Below, piece by piece: positions 13,234 to 22,529 of a stretch of 64,000 nt of DNA. This DNA is from Xylogone sp. PMI_703. Its lineage: Eukaryota > Ascomycota > Leotiomycetes. Below the pieces are notes generated by a model. It did not search any database. It worked only from the letters and a program-made list of their open reading frames with translations, and had not been told where the DNA came from. The stretch spans positions 7,316,001 through 7,380,000 of the forward strand of contig JAJTUQ010000001.1 of the NCBI GenBank assembly GCA_021399445.1, written 5' to 3'. A program made the translations under genes and the position numbers. The first letter of the stretch is position 1. Each line of letters begins with the position of its first letter.

Positions 13234-13900
13234 GCCTCTGCAAAAATCCTCACTAAACCTTCACTAGGCATCGCTGGAGACCGCTAATTCCAACACATCA
13301 CCAACACTCTCCCAAGCGTCGATCCAGGCTGCTCCCTGCCTAGCTTCCTCCCCTGATGCTCCGGAAGGTCTCAGCACCGTTTCCATCACATTTCAACTAC
13401 AAATATGATAGATTTCAGCAGTCCTCAGCAATCCAAGGATTTTTCAGATTTCCGCCAGTCCACACTCTCCCCTCATTTTGCGCCTTTGCGCCTTTACACC
13501 TGTGCGATCTTCGATGCGATCTCGGTGTACAGTAGCGCAGCATTACGCTACACCAGGAAGCCTCTCCGCCGCCCCGTCTTTGCCATCTCGCCTTCGCCAT
13601 AACCTCCTTCCTGCTGCAGCTAAGGCTCGGAGCAGCGCAGCCTTTCTTTGGTTGGCAAGAGACAACCGCCTTTCCTGTGGAACACAGATGACGCCCTCCG
13701 TCACCAAATCGCAGTCTGAGTGAGAAAGCCCGCGCGGTCCGAGCCCTCCATCACCTACCGCCCTTGGTCTTTGAAGACGTGGGCAAGAGCCGTCCGGTGG
13801 AAGAAAATGACGGAGCCCGGGGAACTCTAAACCCAGGCTCCCGGGGCGGCTAGTCCAGTAGGCATAAGATACAGTCAGCTCGGGACGTCACGACCATCGA

Positions 13901-16008
13901 AGACGATCGAATTGAGCGGCAAGAGATGAGGATGAATATGGTATACGACAAGCAGCACCAGAAATAACAGTGAGCACTCTGATGGTATCTATTAGGAAAA
14001 TGCTGTTTCTCTCTTCTCCGCGCTGAGTCTGCTCTCCTTCGTCCCTGCAGCTCTGAGGTAAGAGGTTTCGTTGGCTTCTCTCAGTGTGCTCAGACTCTGT
14101 ACGTGTGCACGGCGAATATTGCAGGACCCTCGCAGATGAACACCCTTTTCTGGTATCGCTGTTTATCAATAGCTTTCATTAAGCAATGGAGTGCTGTCTT
14201 ACATTCGATGTTGTAAAATGTCTCACGGAGCAATTCTTCCTTTGCCTCTTTCCTTTCTCTCTCTCCCTTCTCACAGAATCTTGGAAATCAAGGTCAATGC
14301 TAGCGATACTGCTGAAGGATATTCCCTGTAGTAAGTACTAAGGGACTTTCACGGGTCCAAACCCTGACTGAGCGCGCTGTATGTGTTTGATACTGGCAGC
14401 AGTTGGTAGCGGAAGTATACTTCTCTATAGCACGTTTCCTAGTAAAGCCAATAAGCAAAGTACTGAATTTCCATTTCTCTCTTGTTAGTATCTCTTTTAG
14501 AGGCTATTACCGTTGTCTCGTTATCTCACTTATACTCTAGAAGGAAAGCCGATGCTTTCCGTATCCTATACTCCTGGTGCCTCTTCTCTTGTCTCCGTTC
14601 CTTCAACATTTCCGAGCCATTTTCCTGATGAGATATGTCCAATGTCAAGAACTACAAGAATAGATGAATATAAACAAGCATTTCAAATAGCCATTATCAA
14701 CTTAATAATGCAACACAAGTGAAGCCTCATCTTTCCATAAACCGAGCCTCTGCCGTCAAGACCACCCTACCAGTTCAGTGTTTCTGTTGATGTTATAGTG
14801 TAATGAACATGGAGGCGCCTCTTATCATACCTGATTAAGTGTATGCCCGTCCTGATTTTCTCTGTGTATCCATACCATCACTAAGTTCTTTTGCGTAGGC
14901 ACATGTCTATTGCCTTAATGGCATCCATATCCATAGCTTATCATGAGCTGGAAGCAGTGATCCTATTCTATCGCGAACCAAAGCCACGAATATCAAAGGA
15001 ACGTGGGCACATCGATAAGAGTAGTCTATCTCGAAATACTTCCTTTGTACTAGATGCAGAGAAGAGAGCCATGCGCTGAGAGCAGGTTATACCACGCGCA
15101 GAGCTCGACCAGTTCGATGTGGTTGTAGGCTGTTTTGTCCAGAGACACGTCCTTCCTTATAGTTCGAATTTAGGATTCGCTGGATATCTATATCGATCTT
15201 CTTTATCGTTCCCTACATTAACCTACGTTAGCTCCACCTTGAAAGCGTTTGATACCAAAACACTATGTTGGCGGGATTCGATAGGAGTAAAAGGTACCTT
15301 TGGTAGGATGTCTTCACTTTCATTCCATTCCCGTGAAACGTGGGCGTTGGAAAACCGCATAATGGGAAATAAGTGAGAAGTTTGCAGAGATAAGTAGAAA
15401 TGCAAGGTATATATTATGGGAAAGATCCAACTACTACCAGTATCATATATATTTTTACGCTATATAGCCACAAAATGGGTCAAATTCCGTGAAATTACTG
15501 CGTTTTCTCTCCCATGGGAAAAGGTCTAAATGTTCAGATTGAAGAATCTTCAGGCACTGCCGATAACCATACTGTACACTACTGCCACTTAGACTTTTGC
15601 TTCCTGTTAAGCTGGTATTCTCTCTGAGATCTGCTGTCTTTCTTCACCGGTGTGCGCTTTGATTCTCCATACCTCTTGTTGAAGCCTTATAGCTCCTTAA
15701 ATATCTATTTTCCCTGTTATAAACCGGTTGCTTTCTTTTCTCCCGTGTCTATTACCTCAGTCGTATGCAATACCAAGACTGAAAAACAGGTTTAGAAATG
15801 TGGGTTAAGTAGGGATATTGCCGCAGCTATGTATATCCAGATTAGACATATCGGTTTCGCATACACAGTTATTGCGTATCTGGAGAAGTTGTAACTATGT
15901 CTATTTGATATAGAACATGTGTCTACTGATGGTATTGTACAAGAGAAATTGAATACTACCGTAACTGAACATTATCCCCTTATCCCTTTAATACTGTAAA
16001 GCTATCCG
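13901..16008. other. AT-richer gene-less stretch downstream of the NACHT gene
   Basis: Base composition drops visibly in GC near 13.9 kb. Only short ORFs of at most 93 codons occur, for example at 14513-14722, 14891-15079 and 15119-15376, none with a recognisable domain. I looked for terminal repeats and transposase motifs by eye and saw none. The left end abuts the GC-rich block and the right end is the 3' flank of the NACHT gene. A decayed mobile element remains possible but is unsupported. Confidence 0.5.
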
Positions 16009-18840
16009 CTAGAATCCGAAAAATTTCCATATCACACGAGGCCACCCTACCTGGGGATAGTGTGAGTCATGTATGTGGTTCAATTCATCAATTCTTTGCC
16101 CGAAAACAGGCCTAAAAAGAGTCTCAAACCTGCTTCTACTAATATTGGCTCCCCAAGGAGGAAAGTACAATCCATATTCAAGAAGTATTTTTGTTACCTG
16201 GAAAACTGTATCACTGGATGAATAGTAATCCCTTGCGAGGTAGATTAAAGCTATGGTATCTTGGGTAGGATCTCCCGAGTTCTTGGTATCATGCATTGAA
16301 AATGTATCAGCGAAGCATGATTTGTGGTATAGTGACAAAAACTTCAGTCCTGCGTCTAGCTCATTCGGATCGCATCGAAGCTCAAGAAGAGACTGCACCA
16401 TGTCTAGGTCAAGTCGAAGTGGAAGCATTTTGCAACTCGGCGCAGTGCCTCGTAATTCACTTATTGGGTTAAGACTTTTCGGTTCAAGAGCAAGTGACAG
16501 TGGCGTAATTTCATATTCAGAGAGGAGGCGAGCTGTATTGGGCTTCCAATTACGCTGCACATAATCAGTTAGACTAACATAGACTGCCCATGTGAGCATC
16601 CGCAAGTCACCCGGAAAAGATTTTTTCTTGGATAATGGCCCATCAACAAGAAGAGTTACCCAATCCACCATATAAAGGGCTGACGTCGTGTTAGCGAAGT
16701 CATCTAATACTTTATCGTCGATCTCGCCTCTATTAGCTTGGACGAAGCTCCAGAATTGTGACAATGTAACTTTTAAACTCTCGTTAGACGTCGGAACCAA
16801 ATGTCGTCGTCCGTTTGACTTGAGGAGATGAGATCTAAAAAAGAGCTCGATAGGGTATCGCTTGAATAAAAATAGAAGGATCTTTGCAAAAGAGAGGCAT
16901 GGAGAGTATTCTCCTGCATTCTCCTGCAACTGGTCTGTGTAATTATTCATAAGAAAGTCTCTAACTGTCCTGTGTAGAAATTTAATGTGGACGGAGTGAA
17001 CACAATTTGTCGCGTAGGCACTGTCAACTCTATGTTGAAGAAGATCTCTACATCGATCATTCAGTCGCGTTATTGCGCGTCGTTGATCATCAGCTAAGCG
17101 GGTGCTCCAGTCATATACTTTGTTTGAGTTGTGGACACTATTTAACGGTTCCTTGAATGCATAGTCTGAATTATGGTTCTCTAACTCTAGACAGAGGGGT
17201 ACTAGAACTGGAAGAGGTTCTTGCTCTTGTCTCTGGAAGTGAAGAGCAAGGAGGAATAATCGTGCCGTCTCTCTACGATATGCTGGGTCGATCCTCTCGA
17301 AGATTTTCTGGAAGAACGCCTCCAATGTTGGAGGTAACTCGTCGACTCGAATCTGCAGATTCTCAAACGTCTCCTGAGCCCATACATCTCGCTTGAGGCT
17401 TCTAACGACCAAGAAGACCCATAAGAATACCCCATGAGCTTTGCTTGCAACCTGGTAAATAATATCCTTACATCTTGGGTCTTCCTGAACACTTTTCTGG
17501 AAATATTCGTTCTGCTCGAGCTCTGCCTTTATGTACTCGACAATATCCGACATTGTTAAGTCTTCTAATATAAGTCCACTGTACGATTCGAAAGCCACTC
17601 GAAACCTGTTCCATGGTCGACTGGACGTACATATCTTGATTGATGGACACGAGGATAGTTTCTTGACCATTGCGATGATATCTTCTTCATTGCCATCATA
17701 TTCATCTAAGCCGTCAACGAAGAAGCAAAATTTAGTTGTGGATGTGACAAGATTAGGAATGCGGTCAAATACGTCGAGTAATTCTTCGACTGTCCACGGA
17801 TCGAGGGTATGCTCCCTTGGGCAGAGTGCTAAAGCAAACTTGATATCGGTCTTTAGGATCTGAAAGAGAAGACTTTGAAGAAATCCTTGGTAAGACTTCT
17901 GCATCTTCGATCCTTGATTCCAGAAGTAGAAGTGAGCTGTGATGAGCCTAACGTTACTACCAGCCCATTCAGTCAGTATGTCATGGGTTCTCTTCTGTTC
18001 ATAGATATGCCTCATAAGTGTTGATTTACCACTACCGGCCAAACCACGGACCCAATATATCCCTTTCCCAGTTCCGAGCCACTCCGAGAAGGATGTCTTC
18101 CTGGAATCAAACAGCCACCGTAAGGTTTTTTTGTGTGCCAATTCTATATCGGAGTAGCGTTGCTTAATATCTGGGAAAACAAGACTTCGAAGAAGGCTTT
18201 GGTAGGCATCAGTTTTACGGCTATCATTGGCAAGGCGTTCTATATTTGAAATTCCTATGTTTGTGGATCGCAACTCTGACATAATCGTTGTCCGAAGAAG
18301 ATCCAAATCTTTTGCCATATCAATGCCTAGAGTTTGCCCAGCTCTATCGAGCCGATCTATCATTTTGACAATCGATGACAGCTGATGCTCTTCAGCCTCG
18401 GCGCCTTTCCTCTTCAAGACATTTTCCAGTCGGGTTCGGAGGCGGTAATCCAGATCATTCAACGTTTGAACCAATTTCTGGATTTCATTTTTCTTGGTAA
18501 CGGTGTGATATGCTACTCGCATACCTTCCAGTGTCTTAGACCTTGCATGGTCGCGGGCCGAGAGCTTTTCAACAATAGAATTAAGTTTACTTGCTATGTT
18601 ATCACAGTCGGCTGAATACTCGCAAATTGCAAGTTCATCTTTGGAAAGAGATCCTGGTCCAAACCTCTTGATCTGATCACTCAGATTTTTAACATCTTCC
18701 AGTAACAGTTGGATGTGCCGCACTTGGATTGTCTGGCCAGCCTCATAGACCTCCTTAATAGTGGATAAAATCACACAGCCTTGCTCAATGAATTGAAAGA
18801 TATTAGCTACAAGACCAAGTATAACAAGTGCTTCGGCCAT
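16009..18840 (-). CDS. NACHT-domain STAND (NLR-like) protein
   Basis: Intronless, 943 residues. The N-terminal ~150 residues start with a hydrophobic segment (about 4-27) and continue as an alpha-helical region like the N-terminal domains of fungal STAND proteins. A helical stretch leads to the NTPase: Walker A GLAGSGKS at 266-273, Walker B FFVDGLDEYDG at about 373-383 and the KICTSSRPW sensor at about 402-410. A winged-helix-like part follows, with VHIKFLHRTVRDFL near residue 620, of the kind seen after NACHT in many fungal proteins. No WD40, ankyrin or TPR repeats are visible in the remaining ~300 residues. Such proteins act as cytosolic sensors in non-self recognition or cell death in fungi; for this one the role is inferred. 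It stands alone in AT-rich gene-poor DNA. Confidence 0.88.
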   Translation of the reverse strand: MAEALVILGLVANIFQFIEQGCVILSTIKEVYEAGQTIQVRHIQLLLEDVKNLSDQIKRFGPGSLSKDELAICEYSADCDNIASKLNSIVEKLSARDHARSKTLEGMRVAYHTVTKKNEIQKLVQTLNDLDYRLRTRLENVLKRKGAEAEEHQLSSIVKMIDRLDRAGQTLGIDMAKDLDLLRTTIMSELRSTNIGISNIERLANDSRKTDAYQSLLRSLVFPDIKQRYSDIELAHKKTLRWLFDSRKTSFSEWLGTGKGIYWVRGLAGSGKSTLMRHIYEQKRTHDILTEWAGSNVRLITAHFYFWNQGSKMQKSYQGFLQSLLFQILKTDIKFALALCPREHTLDPWTVEELLDVFDRIPNLVTSTTKFCFFVDGLDEYDGNEEDIIAMVKKLSSCPSIKICTSSRPWNRFRVAFESYSGLILEDLTMSDIVEYIKAELEQNEYFQKSVQEDPRCKDIIYQVASKAHGVFLWVFLVVRSLKRDVWAQETFENLQIRVDELPPTLEAFFQKIFERIDPAYRRETARLFLLALHFQRQEQEPLPVLVPLCLELENHNSDYAFKEPLNSVHNSNKVYDWSTRLADDQRRAITRLNDRCRDLLQHRVDSAYATNCVHSVHIKFLHRTVRDFLMNNYTDQLQENAGEYSPCLSFAKILLFLFKRYPIELFFRSHLLKSNGRRHLVPTSNESLKVTLSQFWSFVQANRGEIDDKVLDDFANTTSALYMVDWVTLLVDGPLSKKKSFPGDLRMLTWAVYVSLTDYVQRNWKPNTARLLSEYEITPLSLALEPKSLNPISELRGTAPSCKMLPLRLDLDMVQSLLELRCDPNELDAGLKFLSLYHKSCFADTFSMHDTKNSGDPTQDTIALIYLARDYYSSSDTVFQVTKILLEYGLYFPPWGANISRSRFETLFRPVFGQRIDELNHIHDSHYPQVGWPRVIWKFFGF

Positions 18841-20505
18841 GAAGTTGCACTTGTCGTATATTAGAATGGAAAATGATCGAGAATATCAGAGGTGAGCTGC
18901 TAGGCTTAGCTACCTGACCTTACACCGGTGAAGGCTCAACACGAGTATCGTAGATCTTCACAGATATGTATCTTATGCGCTAACCTTGTTAAGAACTGAC
19001 TACCGAGCGGTTTGCTTTTCTGGTGCCTACTGCGTACGCAGTAGGCGTAAAGCCTTCTCCCCTATTATTTGGTTGTTAGTACGCCCAGTCGGTACAATCA
19101 GATGGGGAAAGCTGTATCGCACATTGTTATGTCCACAATAATCACCGAATAATTCGGTAACGGTCTGATATAGCTAGACTATAACTTAGCCTATCTAGCT
19201 AGCCGTTTGCTAGATCTGGAAACAAACCATAACGAAAATCTAGACACGCTGGGACTCCAGGTATAGCGGAACACTCAAGCGAAAGCGCCCGTCAATGCAC
19301 CTAATAGTTGTATAAAATGCTAGCTTCAACTCTTAAACCTAGTAAAAGAAAGATGTTCTAAAATGTGTTGAAGTATAGCAACATAATAGGGTGTATAGTA
19401 CAAGCTCAGAACCATAGAAAGACTTAGTTGATGTGTGAGATATATAGATCTCTCTATACAGGTCTTTGGACGACAATATGACTGTAGTGACTACTGCAAG
19501 TCTCTGATAATAACCGTAAATATAATACCATTGTAACGTGTATAGTTACATGCTCTGGGTATGAATTTTAGTAGCACTAAATCCCACTATGTGGAGGTTG
19601 CGGTGAGTGTGCTGGGTTAACGGTGAAGTTGTACTTACGTATTGTCACTGAATTTATCCGAAAACTTTTATCTTTTTTGGAATAACTAGAAATGAGTTGA
19701 ATATGATACGTGAAATTTCAAAATTGGAATTACGTGTTGTATTTTTAGTCAATATTTTTAACTGGGTCCATTTACTCTAGGCTCGAAAATATTTCATGTT
19801 GAATAAGTCTAGGTACCATTCGAATGGCAATGGATCAATTTCGCCTTGGCATAAAATCAAAACTTTGGCTATAGGTCGACTTGATTCCTTCCTGATACAG
19901 CAAATATTGCTCCTATGATCAAAGCAGAAGTACGATTGCCAATTTACACACCAGTCACAAATATAAACGGCACCCAGGAGGCATGGCCATAATCATGTCA
20001 TTTTATACACAGCTAGTGAGACATCTATACCCACCATCTCAAGCCTCTTGAATCCCAACTAGCATACCAAGACCCTATAATACATAAACGAATTTTGTCC
20101 AGATATCCTCACTAACAGAAAGCACGCAGATACAACTGACCACTCCGTTGCCAGCTACCACTAATGCACAAGGCGGAGACATGCAAGATCGAAAAGAATA
20201 GACTCCAGGCGAGCACAGAGAAAGTATGTGTCTACACAGGATCGTCCATTCCATCATGTAGTCATCGCCGGTGAAATGCAGAAAGGAAGATCTGATGCAG
20301 AGGAGACCTGAGAGGACTAAAGGGGAGGAATAGCGCCTTTTTGGTGCTAAAAATTCCCCCAGTCTAGATTTATAGTAAGACAATTAGGATGTTGCAGCAG
20401 GCACTTTCAGGCCACAAGAGGTCCCGGTACGCGAATCGACTTCGTGAGTCATTAAACCGGTGTTTGTAGAGCGGAGGAGTTCGTTCGTTTCACAGTCATA
20501 TTAAC
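18841..20505. other. AT-rich intergenic region, NACHT gene upstream and TOM40 downstream
   Basis: No gene seen. The part next to 18840 is the presumed NACHT promoter and contains a perfect palindrome at 19025-19046. Around 19160-19210 CTAG-containing words cluster (TAGCTAG, CTAGCTAGC). The part near 20505 is the 3' flank of TOM40. The ORF on the minus strand at 20075-20383 has no recognisable similarity. Confidence 0.5.
19025..19046. repeat. Perfect 22-bp palindrome upstream of the NACHT gene
   Basis: The half-site GCCTACTGCGT is followed directly by its exact reverse complement, so the centre is GTAC and no loop exists. It lies about 185 bp upstream of the start codon at 18840. A symmetric protein-binding site or a cruciform-prone sequence are both possible. 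Confidence 0.8.
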
Positions 20506-21698
20506 TTAGAATGGAATTTGAGCAGGAGGGGCGCCGCCTTGTTCTTGTTGCTCTTGAAGTTCCTCGCTGCTTGCCTCGATAGAAACAGCAAGGCCTATCT
20601 TAGCTTGTTGCTGTTAAGAGAGTTAGAACATGCTTTTGACTATTATAGATATCAAACAATGACCAACCTTGAAATGATCCATATCAGCGGCAAAGGTTAA
20701 TTGGACTGGAGGGGCAACTCTCTTCTCCAACAAGCAGCTTAATTTTCCTGTAGTGTCAACCTGCGCTCTGAAAGTTGACATTCGGAAGTCATATTTGGCT
20801 CCAATAGTGGTAACACCTTCGTTTCTTGCCGGCCCCATCAAGGTAGGTGCTCCGGACAATCCTGCAAACTGTAGATTGCAGTCTACACCAGCCTCAACTT
20901 TATCTGTTAATTTCCTCCAGTAGGACGTACTAATGGCTCCTTGCGCCTGTAATTGGGCCGTGGCAATCCAATCTGCGCCCTTGTACTTAGCACAGTAAGA
21001 CACTGCTGTTTCTGGGCCCTGATTAAGTGCTGAACGTTGCCAGATTGCTTCCATACCCAATGCAAGACTTGGCGTAACAGATTGTAAATAGCTACCAATG
21101 AAGATACCGGTAAGTCCGCCATCAATAACAGATGGATTGAGAGACTTCAATGAAGCTGTGAAGTCCCTACCAGTATATTCATTGTCAAATTGCACCATGG
21201 CCTGGTTTGGGCCTGGCGCAATTTGAATTTGGGTTTTTGTTACAAAATAAGGAGACCATCTATAGTTGAATCGAGTTGAGAGTTGTCCTTCATTATCTAT
21301 GTTCCCTTGCATAAATATCTGTATATTGCGTCAGTACCAATTCACATTCAACCATGTCCTAATTCGGTTATGCAAACCTTGCTTGTGCCATAAAGAGCTG
21401 CAAATGTATAAGGAGGTAATCCTTGCGATCCCATAGAAAAGGCATGAGAAACCTGGAATAAAGGCGATATGCTGAAAGCCTTTGTGAGATCCGCTCGCAG
21501 CCCCGAAAAGGTGTAGTTGTTCAAGAAGACATCTCGTTGCACCTCTCGTGCAATATTCTCAACAGTTCCTGGATTAGGCAATCCCAAAGCTTCTCTCCGT
21601 TCCGAGAAAGATGTGTATGTATCTGCTAGGGCAGCGGCCACAGAGTTGTTGAATAGAAACCCCAGCGGGGCATCCTTCTCCATTGACAAAGCCGACAT
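20506..21698 (-). CDS. TOM40: Mitochondrial import receptor subunit Tom40
   Basis: Beta-barrel pore of the outer-membrane TOM complex. Exons on the minus strand: 21698-21378, 21318-20668 and 20610-20506, 358 residues, a usual length for fungal Tom40. The N-terminal part has the conserved [16 protein letters not shown] region and NPGTVENI. The barrel contains [41 protein letters not shown] and the conserved [21 protein letters not shown]. The last exon gives [11 protein letters not shown] and a Gln/Glu-rich tail. Both introns (57 and 59 nt) are GT-AG; the second has a TTCTAAC branch point. The gene is divergent from the PFK2-like gene with 831 bp between starts. Confidence 0.95.
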
Positions 21699-22529
21699 GG
21701 CGAGGCAATGATATTATGCAATTCAATTGAATGAGAGGTATGCGGCTGAACCAGAGGCGGGAAAATAACGGGTAGAGGATGGAGGGGGGAGATTGGGTGG
21801 TAGATGAGCGTTTCGATGAAGCAGGAAGTCAATTCTAGCTTGAACTTTTTCTCAATGAGAAGCTATCATAGTAAGGCATTGTGCAAGGCAATAAGGCATT
21901 AATAGTCTCGTCATCCATTACTGGCTTCGGAGCCGAGAGAGGATCTGCCTGACGATTAGATAGCCGATGTGCTAGATAGCGGAACAGGTAATTGGATCAT
22001 TTCCTGCATGGCCTTGTTTCTATAAAAATCATTCAATCAACCTTCAGTTTATTGTTTCGGAAAATCGAGGAGTTCGGGAGTCGTTAGGCTTACTTTCTGT
22101 TCAGATCTGTATGTAGCAAGCTGAAAAGTGTTGAGAACTGCGATCACTCACTCAGCGGAAAATTCTTAATATCCGAGGGGCACACGATATTGCATGCTGC
22201 CCTGTTTCTCAGGTACGTCATCCTACACTCTGCGAGGGGAAGACTTCTAGGACTGAAGTTGAAGTAGCCTAGGTATATCCGAGGTCAGACCATACCCAAG
22301 TCTTGAAGGAAATTATATCTCAAAAACCCCGCTTTGGATTTTACGAACGGGCTTAAGGGGTCCGCCAGTAAAAGATGGACACGCTCCTGTGAGTGCTCAC
22401 CGTCTTTTTTTTATTTTTTATTTTCTCGCTCTTTAAAAGATCATCTTTTCTTTTAAAGATCCGTATGCTTTCTATAGCAAATAATGCTAGAATCCCCCTT
22501 GCCCATGTTTAATCTGCAAATATTCTACT
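21699..22529. promoter_or_regulatory. Divergent intergenic region TOM40 / PFK2-like
   Basis: 831 bp between two start codons on opposite strands, so both promoters must lie here. A poly-T/A rich tract occurs near 22405-22460 on the PFK2 side. No further gene is seen. Confidence 0.6.

Larger units (their letters stand above)
1228..13900. other. Long GC-rich block without credible genes, upstream of the zinc-finger gene
   Basis: About 12.7 kb in which I find no coding gene. Open frames of 60-225 codons occur on both strands but overlap one another and are rich in Arg, Ser, Pro and Cys. They show no domain and no conserved splice-joined continuation, as expected of GC-rich non-coding DNA. Simple-sequence patches include GTG repeats (about 3350-3370), GT-rich DNA (about 4990-5070), CT runs (about 5590-5620), TGATGC repeats (about 9102-9120), AC repeats (about 9570-9600) and TGC/TGT repeats (about 9935-9960). 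Short words of the type TACGGTA, TACAGTA and TACTGTA recur throughout. Likely a very long promoter or 5' untranslated region of the gene at 1-1227, possibly with non-coding transcripts; this is inference. Confidence 0.6.

Noticed and set aside
13901..15960. Decayed transposable element
   Set aside because: No terminal repeats, target-site duplication or transposase/reverse-transcriptase motif could be found by eye; only composition hints at it.
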